DNA of 64,000 nucleotides. Origin: Bilabrum cf. latius (taxonomy: Eukaryota; Bigyra: Bicosoecida; Bigyra; Bicosoecida). The DNA lies in the NCBI GenBank assembly GCA_965178125.1, contig OZ237735.1:310001-374000 (forward strand), written 5' to 3'. A program made the translations under genes and the position numbers. The notes beneath the pieces are model-generated. The model did no database searches, was not told the origin of the DNA, and was given only the letters and a program-made list of their open reading frames with translations. This document shows, one piece after another, positions 25,701 to 36,500 of the stretch. Position 1 is the first letter of the stretch, and each line of letters starts with the position of its first letter.

Positions 25701-26625
25701 ATATTTCGTCCTCATCGTACACGCGGGTTGCTCGAATGGCGCTCAGAAGACCCCAAGATACTACCGGTCCACCGGACGCAGTGCTGGAGGACGCCGCGGC
25801 CGACGACTCGGCTGGCGGTTCGGTTGAAACCTTGCCGGTTTTTCCATCCACGGCGCACCTATCGTTTGGTTTGGCAGACAAGAGCGCTCTAATGCCTACC
25901 TGCGACGCGCAAAGAGCATCTAGGGCCCTGAGCACGGTGCGGGCCAGCGGGGGGCTCTGCAGAGCATCCACGTAGGCAGTGGGCAGCGAGCCGGAGGCCG
26001 TGCTGCCGCCTGTGACACCGCACTCTGCAGCGGTAGGCAGCAGTTCCAACAGAGAGGCGGCGGCTCCGGAGCGCGCGCTGTGCTCAGGGGCCTGCTGCGC
26101 GGCGACTAGCAGAGTGGTGGCAAAGGCACGTGCCGCCTCGGCAGAGCGCTCCCTCTGCTCGTCACCCATGCTGGCTCGCTGCGACTTTGCCGTGGACCAG
26201 AAGTCAGAGAAAACATTACCGAGCGGCGGGGTGGCCGACTGCATTCGCTGCAAGACGTCTGCTCCACGGCCGGCATAGCACATCGCCTGGGTCTGCCGCA
26301 TGGCAGCTGCGAACAGTATGCCGTCATCCGTGTTTCTCGCAAGCACGTCAATCATTGCCTCCACCGCGCCGTAATCAAGAGCCTAACTAGCGTTATTAGC
26401 CCAGCCGCCACTTGGTGGCGTCGCTGTCTTGCATAGGGCCTGCGGTAAGGCGAGAACTAATGCGGTGAAACTGAACGGTGCTTGCTCGAGCAGCTACGTC
26501 GCAAAGCAACAAACACAGCATGTGGCTAGCCAAATATGCCATATGCTTGTTCTCACCTAAATCGAGTACACAGCCAGCCTCTTGAAGTTCTTGTGCTGCC
26601 GAATCGGATTCACGAGGGCCTCCAT
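13774..26625 (-). CDS. Giant armadillo/HEAT-repeat-like protein, about 4,225 aa
   Basis: Exon 2 runs from 26382 to TGA 13774-13776: 4,203 codons with no TAA or TGA in frame but at least 13 TAGs (25411, 23659, 22396, 21922, 20860, 20686, 19729, 19711, 19642, 18808, 18457, 15790, 15406). The probable first exon is 26625-26557, encoding MEALVNPIRQHKNFKRLAVY and ending ...SI-TAG, followed by a 174-nt GTGAGA...TTAG intron. The protein is almost entirely Ala/Leu/Val-rich helical repeats of armadillo type (for example NFKRLAVYSI, FAIQCIANVACDE, MALRAVGNLTRCDENIVSVM), with Gly/Ser-rich linkers and an acidic poly-Gln/Glu/Asp block near 15200-15320. The last 200 residues (RGIPIGRRRSAWFSAV region) look like a separate, possibly PH-like domain. 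It probably acts as a scaffold; no enzymatic motif is seen. Under the standard code this would appear as about ten unrelated fragments. Confidence 0.85.
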
Positions 26626-27065
26626 GGCGCACCACAAGAGTCCTGCCGAGGCTGTTCTATGAGGCGAGCTCCTGGGAGGTTACTCCCTCCTGCAGCCGTA
26701 TACTGTCTGCGTGCAATGACAGGCATCAATTCGGGCTGGACTCGTGGATACAGATGCAAATCACGGCTGTTGCCGTTCGTGCCAGGATCGTCGAGTCACA
26801 AAAAATCCCTCCTAGGACACGGCACGCTCACGCTGTCGCAAGCAGTGAGATAAATACACTAAATTAGATACACTCACGATTGGCTGTGACTCAATGCTTC
26901 GGATTGATCGCGATATGTCTGTTTCTTTGTTGCAATTGTCATCCCATAATACTGGTTTATTTCGGTTTGTACAGTATTGTTTTGATGGTGGACACGGTGC
27001 GTCTCGGCTGACAGGCTAAGGGTGCCTCAATACGCAAGCATGCAGCCACGCATGCTTGGAATACA
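26626..27065. other. Intergenic, ARM giant 5' flank and USP 3' flank
   Basis: Contains the 5' flank of the ARM giant and the 3' flank of the USP gene, both on the minus strand. Towards 26850-26980 it becomes AT-richer than the surrounding coding DNA. No gene is recognised. An upstream exon of the ARM giant could lie at the right-hand end. Confidence 0.4.
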
Positions 27066-27409
27066 TCACAATACTTTCTCACAAACCACTAGATATGCGT
27101 CGCTGTGCGCTACAGCCCAGGGTCTCGCCCACCCAACGTGCGAGTCGTTGCAATGCCTCCACCGCAGAGGAGGCACCTGCTCGCCCGCTGCACGCCCGCC
27201 GATGTCGCCCGCCCCACCCACGCCAGTCCCCCCACCCGATGCATTCCCCGCACCCTTGCCTGATGCCCGGCCGGTCCCCTATGCCCCTGCCTATGCCCCC
27301 ACGGCGCAGTACGCCGTATAGTGACCGGACTGCAGGCTGGCCCCGTGGTGGCACACCACGGACCTTACCCTGTACCGGGTGCACAACAGGGAATCGGAGC
27401 CATTACTTC

Positions 27410-27481
<72 letters not shown>

Positions 27482-29123
27482 CACTGTGGGCTTCCATCGG
27501 GAGGTAGAGCTGCCCTGCCTGCCATTCCATCCCTGCAGAGGCAGTGCCTTTGCCAGTGGCAGTGGCACTGGTGGCACTGTGCCTGTCGAACATACCTGCC
27601 ACCGGCACCTCGACTTTTCTCCTCTGCTTAACAGCCGCGCGGCGGGCTGAGAACCCCTTGCCAGGTCGGACCAGGAACCTCTTCAGGTGGAGCACCAGCA
27701 CGGGGGGCGCTCCAAGGATTCGGAGCCGCTTCCTGCCCGGCTGGCGCGACTTGCACTCGTCACACCACACGGCGTTCTCGCCTTCCATCGCCTCTTCTTC
27801 CTGATACCGATCCACGAGCGACTGCAGCTGCACGCCGGGATCGGGTTCCCAACCCTCCAGCTTGGGCTCCGAAGCGCTCGCGTCCGCACGACCTGCACCT
27901 TCGTGGGATGCACCCGCACCTCGTGCAGTGTGCGGGGCAACATGGGTACGAATCGAACCCTGAGCCCGCTTGCGACCGATGGGTGGAGCACCTGCTCCGC
28001 AGCCCGCTCTCTTGAGCCTAAGAAGCTGCGCCTCGCCCGGCACGGCGAGGGAGAGATCGAGGTACTGCTCCACCTTGGTCGAGACGTGGCCGCAAGTGAG
28101 GCATTCCACGCGCGATCGGAGCTGTCCGGCGAAGCAGGAGTGGACGGTGTCTCGATTTGTGCCCTTGGCCTGGCTCGCACCTGGTGCCGTGCTCGCCTTG
28201 TCGCTGTCGCCCGACCTCCCGTTGTTGGCCTCCAAAATTTGCAGTGCCCTTTGCTCCTCCGTGCACAGTCGATCTAACAGGAAACGCAAGAGCTCCTGCG
28301 CGTCGTGCTGCCTGAACCCTCCGAAGAAAGGGAGCAAACGCGACAGCGTCCGACGGACCCTGGCCGGCGCCGCTGCGTGCCCGCTACCGGCGGTGCTCCG
28401 CATGTCATCAATCAAAGCCTGCACGTCGTGCACCAGGCAAGACAAATCTGGAGGGATCGCTGAAAACCGGGTGGTTCGCCGAGTCGAAATGCTGGAGTCA
28501 AGAGCAGCGCGCTCCCCTTCCTCCGCGCGCTTGACCAGCCCCGCGGCAACACATCTCTCGTCTGCGCGCTGAATGGCGCGAAGAAACCCCGGGCAGTGTA
28601 ACAAGGACTGCAGAACACTATTCATATAGCACGTGTTCCCGAGATTGCGCAGGCCTGTCCAGCCAGCTTGCATCGTTGCGCTTGCCGCCTTCGGAATTGC
28701 AACTGGTTGAGCTGTCGAGCTTGGGTGAGCCATCGGACTCTGATCCTCGCAATCCATCAATTTAGCTGCAGTATCTTCGGCGACTCCTTCTGGTAGCCTG
28801 GGCTGCGACTCTTTCGCATCCAGGCCGCTCAAAGATTTGAATGCTTCCTCAACAGTTGCTGCATGAACAAAGTCATCTTTGGCATAATCAAATACCTGTC
28901 CTGACCTCAAACTAACTACCGGGTATTGTTTCAAGGATGGTGGGGCCTTCACTTCTTTGAATGCCAACAAAGCGCATTGTTTGGGGGCAGTTCGTCCGCA
29001 CCGCGCCTGCCCTACTGGATCAAGCCATAGCTCTTCCTCTGAAGCTGTGGCTCCGCATGAAGCGCAAATGGAGGGCAGTGGTTGCTTTTGCAAAGCGAGG
29101 GCTAGCTGCCGAATTGGCTCCAT
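27066..29123 (-). CDS. Ubiquitin carboxyl-terminal hydrolase, USP/UBP family (peptidase C19)
   Basis: Cysteine protease that removes ubiquitin from proteins. ATG 29123 to TGA 27066-27068, 685 aa, no intron evident. An N-terminal CxxC region (CASCGATASEEELWLDP) precedes the catalytic domain. Cys box: GLRNLGNTCYMNSVLQSLLH. QQD-type box: GGFRQHDAQELLRFLLDRL. Zinc-ribbon pairs: CLTCGHVS and WCDECKSRQ. Strand: PPVLVLHLKRF. His box: GASLQSGHYTAYC. Two TAGs (27291, 27279) follow the His box by a few codons. The fold then continues through a Gly-rich loop to the obligatory last USP motif (RWRHCNDSHV...AHSDAYLVVCEK) before TGA. The catalytic domain would therefore be incomplete if TAG stopped translation. 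A poly-Ser tract of about 25 residues interrupts the domain before the His box. Confidence 0.93.
27415..27477. repeat. (CTG)21 trinucleotide repeat inside USP
   Basis: A pure run of 21 CTG triplets on the plus strand, read on the coding strand as AGC, giving poly-Ser within the USP catalytic domain. Such runs are length-unstable and are often polymorphic. Confidence 0.95.
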
Positions 29124-29325
29124 CCGGTGATTGGTGTGCAGCAGTGCCAACCACGGGAAGGGCAACCGGAACCGGAACCGAACCACACACACAGTGACAA
29201 CTTAATTGTACAGCAAAGAAGATGATTGATCCGAAGCACTTGCACTGAAAAGTTAGAGAGGCTACCATCTCAGCCGTGGTGCGGCCATACCGCCACTCCA
29301 AAGCCCACCCTAGCACAGCTACCGC

Positions 29326-32038
29326 TTAATTCGAGGGCGGGTAGTCAGGCGAGCAGCTGCTCATGGGCGTGCTGTCGCCAGTGACCTCAAAGGAGCCCGT
29401 CAGCCCTCCCTCGTACCACTTGGGCTGCCCACCTCCCACGAACAGCTCCACCTTGCCGGGGTGAGCCGTCAGGGTTGGCTTAAAAATGGAAGTGGCCCCG
29501 TCCTCCACCTGGAACCGGTCCGCGGGCCCCACCATCAGCCACACCTCTTGGGACCCGCCCGCCGGAATGCCCACGCGCCGGAAATCCGCGAGCCGCACAT
29601 TGGGCCGAGGCACAGAATCGCTCCCATAGGACGTCAGGTACAGCTGCACCACCTCGTCCGAATCCACGTCGCCCGTGTTGGTCACTACCACAGACACGGC
29701 CACGTCCTCGCACGGCTGCACCCCGCCCGAAGAGGCAGTGTGCACCTGCAGGTTGGAATACGCAAAGCTGGAGTAGCTCAGCCCGAACCCGAACGGGTAC
29801 AGCACGCCCCCCTCCCCGGGCCCCCCGTCCTTCATGTACCGGTACGTGGCTCCCTTCCCGCTTGGGTCATAGAAGTTGTACGCGTTGCTCGAGGTCTGCG
29901 GGGTCGTGACCGCGTCGCTGGACGCGTACACAGTGGCGGCGACCCTACCCGCCGGCGACTTGATCCCGAACACTGTCTCCGCCACGGCGGCGCCCCCCCT
30001 GATCCCGGGGTAGTGGGCATCCAGGATCGCGTCGGCCTCTTGGATCACCGGCTGCAGAAGCAATGGGCCGCCGTGAACCAGCACCGCCACGATAGGCACA
30101 CCAGCCTTCGCGTGCGCACGCACCTGCGACAGCAGGCTCAGCTACCCAGGGTACAGCGACAGCTCGGTGCGATCGTGGCCCTCTCGTTCCACCCGCGGGT
30201 CGTTCTCGATGGCGGTGCCCTGGTAGCTCAGCCCAAGCCCGATCACGATGGCGTCTGCCTCGGACGCGGCCTGCAGGGCCTCGGGAAACTTGCTGGTGTC
30301 GTTGCACGACACGTCCGAGCAGGCGGGGGCCTCAATCACGCTGCTGGAACCAGAACCCGCGGCCATGGGGTGGTGGTGCATCGCCTCGAGGGCGCTCACG
30401 AACGACTGCGCGATGGAGGGGATCCCTGGCGGGTCCCTCGGGGGCACGGCGTAGTTGCCCGTCAAGATGTTCCCGTCGCACGCAGAGTAGCCGATCACCG
30501 CGATCTTCTTGCCTGAGGTGGGGCCGAACTGCGCGGCGTCCAGGGGCAGCGCCGAGCCGTTGTTCTGCAGGAGGATGAGGCCCTCCGCTGCGGCGCGCTG
30601 GGCGAGATCCAGGTGCTCCTGGCTCTGCAGCACGGAGGTGTCGTTCGTGATGTAGTTGGCCAGGTTGGCCGCAGGCGGGTCGTGCATCCCCAGCTGGATG
30701 CGGGCCTTGAAGAGCCGCCTGAAGGCCGTCCTGACGTGGTCCATGGTGGTCTTGCCGTCGCTGATGGCCTGCTGCAGGGTGCTGATGGCCGCGTCGCCGC
30801 CGCCCTCCTGGTCCATGCCCGCGTTCAGGGCAGAGTACCCCGCGCATTCCATGGACGGGGGACCGTCGGGACAGTACGAGTGTGTCTTGTACACGTTGGC
30901 CCAAGCATCGTAGTCAGACACCACCCAGAGAGACGAGTTCCACAGGTTGCGGACCAGGCCGTTGAGCAGGCCCTCGCTCGCGGCCGTGGGGACGGCCACT
31001 GCCTTCGGGTCCGTGTCCGTGATGCTGTTGTAGGAGGCCATGAGGGCGCCCACCTTGCCCTCTGTGATGACCTGCTGGAAGTGGGGCAGGTGGTACTCCC
31101 AAGTGGTGCGGGCCTCGAGCACGGCGCTGTAGTTGGTGCGGGAGGCAGGCGTGTTCTCCACATTGTTCGCGATGTAGTGCTTCCCGCACGCCAGCGTGGC
31201 GGCGTACTCTTTTCTGTAGGTGCCTGGCACCTGGCTCTCGTAGGGGTGCTGCCACCCCGCCACGTAGGACGTGTAGATCTCCCCGTTCAGGCGCGGGTCT
31301 TCCGAGGCGCTCTCCTGGTTCCGGCCCCAGAAAGGATTCCACGCCTGGTTGATCATCGGGCTGTAAGGTGTGATCCCGATCCCGTTGATCCGGGGGCTGA
31401 TCCCGCGCAGGCCAGCCGAGGTCAGTCCGTTGTGCGCGCCTCGGGCCTCTGTCGCAACCGCGACGCCGACCTCCTGCAGCAGCTCGCGGTGAAAACTCGG
31501 ACCCATGGCACACAGCGACGGAAATGCCGTGCCGAACGCCTGCCTCAGACCATGCTCGTCATCTGAAAGCCACTGCGAGGCAAGGATCGCGTAGGAAAAT
31601 CAAGATTCGTTCGCTCGTTCGTAGGTGGCAGCTCTGCAGTTGAAGGCTAGGTGGAATGGAAGATCTTACCTGATATGCAGGGATTCCTGCGTCCGGTACC
31701 GCCGGGGCAGCGTTCTGCAGCTGGAAGATCGTCTGGCTTTCGTTGAGCTACTTCAGAAGCAGTGAGACGCGGCTGTCGTCGTCAAGCGTCCAGTCTAACC
31801 ACGAACCCTTCAGAGTGCTGCATTTCACGTAGTCATCAGGGGTATCAACGCACTCCGACCTCGACATGGGACATAGATATTGCCCAGCCTTGCATCCGCC
31901 TCCGCATAGGCTGGGATCCAGCACGCACTCGCCGGTCTTTGGACAAACTTCGTACTGCCCGATACATGGGAATGGCGATGGGTCACCAAATGCCGTAGTT
32001 ATGGCGGCAAATAGAGACGCGGCATGAGCTAGTTTCAT
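29326..32038 (-). CDS. Secreted glycoside hydrolase family 3 (beta-xylosidase/beta-glucosidase-like), 2 exons
   Basis: Hydrolyses beta-linked glucosides or xylosides from polysaccharides. ATG 32038 starts a signal peptide (MKLAHAASLFAAITTAFG). Exons 32038-31670 and 31572-29326, joined across a 97-nt intron, give 871 aa ending in TAA. A Cys-rich N-terminal module of about 60 residues (CGGGCKAGQYLCP, LKGSWLDWTLDDD) precedes the barrel. Family signatures: GIPAYQWLSDDEHG across the splice, GKHYIANNVENT, nucleophile region WVVSDYDAWANVY, then AEGLILLQNNGSALPLD of the C-terminal sandwich and a fibronectin-III-like end (VVVTNTGDVDSDEVVQLYL). TAG codons lie at 31748 and 30142. The second falls exactly where the family has Gln, in LSLYPG-Q-LSLL (LPGxQ motif). 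Plant-type BXL-like arrangement; substrate not determinable. Confidence 0.93.
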
Positions 32039-32186
32039 TTTGCGAAAGCCGGATTGCGATCCTGCGTGATGCGCCTGGATGATGAAGTCAAAAATGCCTC
32101 ACTGTGATGACCGCGATCGGAGTTGCCCAGAAACAAGTCTGTGCGCCATCTGCAACCACTGTGACTTTATCCTGGCTCAGCATGGC

Positions 32187-33330
32187 TCAGTGTCCCAACG
32201 CCGCCAGCCGGGCTTCCAGCTCCCGCACCCGATCTTCTGCAGCCTGCCTAGCCTCGGCCTGTGACTCGATCCAGGCCTGCTCCTCGTCCCCCAGCAACGC
32301 CCCCTGCCCCTGCAGCGTCTTCACGCACTCCCTGTGCCTACCCATCATGGCGGCATGCAACGGGGACACCTGTTGGCCCCCCTGGACTGTCCCCTTCAAT
32401 ACTAGCCCGCCCGCTAGATCTAGCTTGCCCAGCCTCAGCCGCTTGCCCAGCTCCAGCGGCCTGCCAGTGGCTGCTGCGTTAAACACTAGAGCAGTGTCTC
32501 TGTGCGCGACCGCTGCTTGCCTCCATGCGGCCAGGTAGTGCGCCCTGAAGCTGAATCGCTCGATCAAGCTCGTAGTGGTCTTGTGCCGGTCAGCTGGTGT
32601 CTCTGGGTTCATTTTCGACATCTGCGTGGGCATTTTTCCCGCGTTATTCTACATGTCTTTCCTCGCTCCTGCCTAAAGAAGCAGTCGAGCACACTCCACT
32701 TGTGCATATGCGGCGGAAGCATGAAGCGGGGTATTGCCACCTCGGCACTGTATCATTACACGAGCCCCAGCGCCAATCAACACGCGCGCACACTCCAATC
32801 GCCCGTACTCGCAGGCCAGGTACAGGGGCGATGCTCCCGTCTCAGCCCTCGCGTCCACAATCGCCCCGGCCTCGATAAGCACACGCACGCAGTCCACATG
32901 GCCATATTGACTTGCAACATGCAACGGCACGAAGCCTCCGACGGAAGCCGCATTCACAAGTGCACCAGCGCCAATCAGCTGGCCTAAATCAGGCACCGCG
33001 GCCATATGCTGTACAATGGAATATGGGGGTCTGCTGCTGCTTGTTTCTACTGTTGATGTCGAGGCCAGCTAGCAGTAAGTTCCTAATAATCTCTCCACTC
33101 CCGCCTTCAGCTGCAACATAGCATGCAGTGCAAAAATAGCGCGAAGACAAAATATTTGCAGCAACTATTTGATTTGATGATATGCGGGCATTCTTACATG
33201 CAAGATGGAGCAAAGTATTGCCATCATTCGACGAGCATTGAGCAAGTTTCGGATCCAACTCAAGAAGTTCCTATACTTTGTGGGCATCCCCACATTCTAT
33301 TGCTTTCACAATACTAGTTATGTTATTCAT
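32187..33330 (-). CDS. Ankyrin-repeat protein with an apparent 1-nt frameshift
   Basis: ATG 33330 (MNNITSIVKAIECGDAHKV) and a GTAAGA...TTGCAG intron (33197-33111) lead into ankyrin repeats such as GNTLLHLASEGGSGEIIRNL, QQQTPIFHCTAYG, FVPLHVASQYGHVDCVRVLI, ASPLYLACEYGRLECARVLI and NTPLHASAAYAQVECARLLL. The frame ends with TGA 32187-32189 after an amphipathic helix (WIESQAEARQAAEDRVRELE). TAGs at 33271 (AHKV-Q-ELLE), 32673 (LLL-Q-AGARKDM) and a few codons later (DM-Q-NNAGKMP) all fall where ankyrin helices and turns accept Gln. Near 32980 one extra base shifts the frame in GRGA/DLGQL. Removing one nt restores a repeat of exactly the normal 26-residue TPxx-to-AGAxVx spacing. It is either a sequencing error or a recent pseudogene or allele. 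Typical role: protein-protein scaffold. Confidence 0.8.
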
Positions 33331-33502
33331 GTGGCGGGTAGTTGGGATCGCTGCGATACAATCGACACGATAGATTGCGGAAGGACGTGATGCCTCGCAC
33401 CGCCGGTCGGGCAATCGGAGCACAACTTTGCGTTCTGGCTTTCCTTGCACCAAACGAGGCGACCGAATCAACTGATTAAAGGTAGCTTTTGCAAGCTGTT
33501 CG
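33331..33502. promoter_or_regulatory. Divergent promoter between ankyrin and lipase genes
   Basis: The ankyrin gene (minus) and the lipase gene (plus) start 172 bp apart, so this short stretch must carry both 5' regions. No specific motif can be assigned. Confidence 0.4.
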
Positions 33503-36500
33503 ATGGTGGGATCCAAGTCAAACCAGCAAGGTAAAATCTCGACAGCCGATGACGGAACACTGCTGGAGGCGACGCTGGATTTCTTCCGAGAAGCTACAAA
33601 GCAGCTGATCAGAGAGCTAGTGACAATAGGCAGCAAGATTCTAAATTTTTTTATGCTGAGTATCACCGCATGTATCCTGGCACCGCCCAGATTCTGGAGA
33701 AGGGGCCAGCGAATGTCGAACGCGAACGGTGCCGATCGTCTCGCTGGCAGCAGTCCCACGCAGTCATTGACCGCTGCTCCTTCCAAGAGACTACTTGGCT
33801 TGCCCAATTAGACTCTTGCTTCATCTGGACCCGCTCCTCGATTGCCGGTGGCTCCCACGGAAATCCCGGCTTTGGTGCGAGGTGTAGGCTTGTCCACGCT
33901 GCACGGCCGAAGTGCTGCCGGAAAGGGTCTCTTGGACGAGTTGCAGATGAGCCTGCTTGATGCAGTGGACCAGGGTGCAGATGCTGCGTAGGAACTCGCT
34001 GTGTTCCTACTGGATCACATGTGCTGCGGGCTGTGCTGCGTGCCCAGCAAGCGAAGACGATATCGCGGAGCCACCCGTCGACGACGGAGCCGGCACCGTG
34101 CAAGATCACGTTCTGCCTCCAAATCAAGACAATTGCGCATGGAAACTGAAAATAAACGATCCCGGACCGACGGGCCATCCGGCTGGCTGGCACGCGGGGC
34201 CGGGTGCCTGGTTCGAGTGCCGGGCGTGCTGTGCGGGCTGGGGCTATGGGTCTGCGCCAAGGGGTGCGGGGCATGCTCCCGCTGCGTGGGCCTCCGCTCC
34301 GCTGCGTGGGTGTGGGAGAAGCTCGCCGAGGGGCTGGCCGCCAGCGAGGGCTCTGCAGCGCAGGCCGTGCGCCGTGCCGCAAGGGAGTGTGACGAGCGCG
34401 ACAGGGCCGCAACCCGAGGCGCGAACAGCTCGACGACGACGACGGGCTCTGCACGAGCTGGCGGCGTCAACACCGAAGCTAAAGGCGAGCTGGGTGCAGC
34501 CGCCCCGTTGCCTGGCGGGATCCTCCCCCCGCCTCCCTCCCTGTCGCAGGCAGCGTCCTCCTCCTCCAACGCAGCCTCCTCTGCTCTGGACCTGGACCCA
34601 GGCCACCTGAAGATTAGGGCCTCGGAGGGGTGGGACGTGGGCTTGTCAGCGGCCGCACCTGCGTGGGAACAGCGCGGGAGACAAGAAAGATCCGTCGGCG
34701 GAGAACTCCCCGCGGCACCGCAGGACCTTCTGGGGGAACCCCCGGAGCAGCTGCGGCTGCTTGAGCACGGGTGCGCCGACCCGGTCGGCTCCACGGGGCA
34801 CGAGGCCATGGCTGGGCTCGGCCTGCTGAGCACGCCAAAGGTGCTGCAGCCGGACCCGGTCGGATCCTCTCGCTAGGAGTCTCGCAGGAACGGTAAGCGA
34901 GGCAAGCAGATGAGGGCCAGCGGCTCCAAGGCCAGCCTCTGGGGCCAGGGAACATCGGACACGGAGGGCACGCAGGGGTCTGCCGCCGAGACGGACCCGG
35001 TTGCGGTGCGGCTGCTCAAGAACGTGATGGGCATCCCTGTGCTTACCTATGTGTGCGAGTCGGCCGATGGATACCGGCTGCGCCTGATCCGCATGCCCCG
35101 GCGTGGCTCTAGCCGCGTGGCGTACTTTCAGCACGGCCTGCTGGATTCCAGCTCGGCTTGGGTCTCGGGCGGGAGGGTCTTCGGGATGGGAGTGCGGGCG
35201 TGGCGCGAGGGCTACGACGTGTACCTGGGCAACCTTCGAGGCACAGATGACACGCTGGGTTATGGCGCGCTGGTGAGCAACCACCAAGATGCTGCCGGTA
35301 GCAAGAACAACAACAGCAGCAGCACCAGCAGCAGCAGCGCCAGCGGGGCAGCATCCGCCTCGTCAGCCTCCTCCATCGAAGGAACCTCAACCGCCCGGAG
35401 AAGGCAGCAGCGCAGGAGGCGGCCATCGAGCTCAGCAACCAGCGCGGGCGGCACGGACACCGACCGTCGCAGGGGACCGCCCGTGCCGCCGGGCTCGATG
35501 CTGCGACTCAAGGCCCACCGGTCCCTGGCACCCTCCGACGCGGAGTTCTGGCGGTTCACCGTGGAGGACCACACGCTCGATGTGATGGCGCTGGTGGACC
35601 GGATCGTGGACATCAAGAGGGCCGAGGGGGCGCAGCGGGAGGCGTGGCAGCGCAAGAAAAAGAGAAAGAAGGGTGCCGCTGGTTCCGCTAGTCGGCGCCG
35701 CGACCAGGACCAGGACGCTCACTCACGACTGCCAGGCGGCTCCAAGCTGCGGCCGGATCGTGGCGCCAGCGCCACTTCCGGCGGGGCCAAGTCGCCGGTG
35801 GGCCGCCCAGGCAAGGACGCTGCTTGCGATCCAGGCCGGAGTCAAAGCGCGGCTCCCGACAAGGAAGACTTCTAGGAGGCAGAGGACGTCCGGATCACAG
35901 GGGTGGGTCACTCCATGGGAGGTTGCCTGCTGCTGCTGCACATCCTGCAGTGCAGGGCGCTTGGCCGGCCGCACCACATCAGCCGCTCGATCCTGCTGTC
36001 GCCCGCGGGCATGCACAAGTCCGTCAACGGCTTCGCTTACTTTGCCATCCACGCAGCGTACCCCGTGGTGCATCTGCTGCCCCACGGCCCGTTCATGCGC
36101 GCGCCCCGCGCATTGCAGCGCGTGGTGGCGCGGCTGACCAAGGACTTTGTGGGGCAGCAGGCCACGGCGGACGCTCTCGCCGCGGTGTCTTCGTCTATGT
36201 TCGGCGGCCTGGCGACCCGGTTCGCGTTCCGTGACGTGGTTGACGTCACAGAATACAACGTGGGCGGGACCTCAGTGGGCGTGATGCGGCACGGGTGCCA
36301 AGGGCTCATTGCCCGAGACATCAACGCGTTCGACCACGGCGCGGCGAGGAACAGAGTCAGGTACGGGCAGGACAGCCCCCCGTGCCTGCGAGCAGACTTC
36401 GGGCTGATCGACGTGCCCGTCCACTTCGTGGCTGGCGGGCTGGACGTGCTGATCCCACCGGAGAACATCGAACTCATGGCCACACAGCTGCAGGCCATCC

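Noticed and set aside
29461-30516. Plus-strand ORF of 351 codons, rich in His/Arg/Gly
   Set aside because: Antisense to the clearly recognisable GH3 gene.
33271-33807. Minus-strand ORF (178 codons) upstream of the ankyrin start
   Set aside because: Only its last 20 codons belong to the ankyrin gene. The rest is antisense to the lipase 5' end and lacks family similarity.
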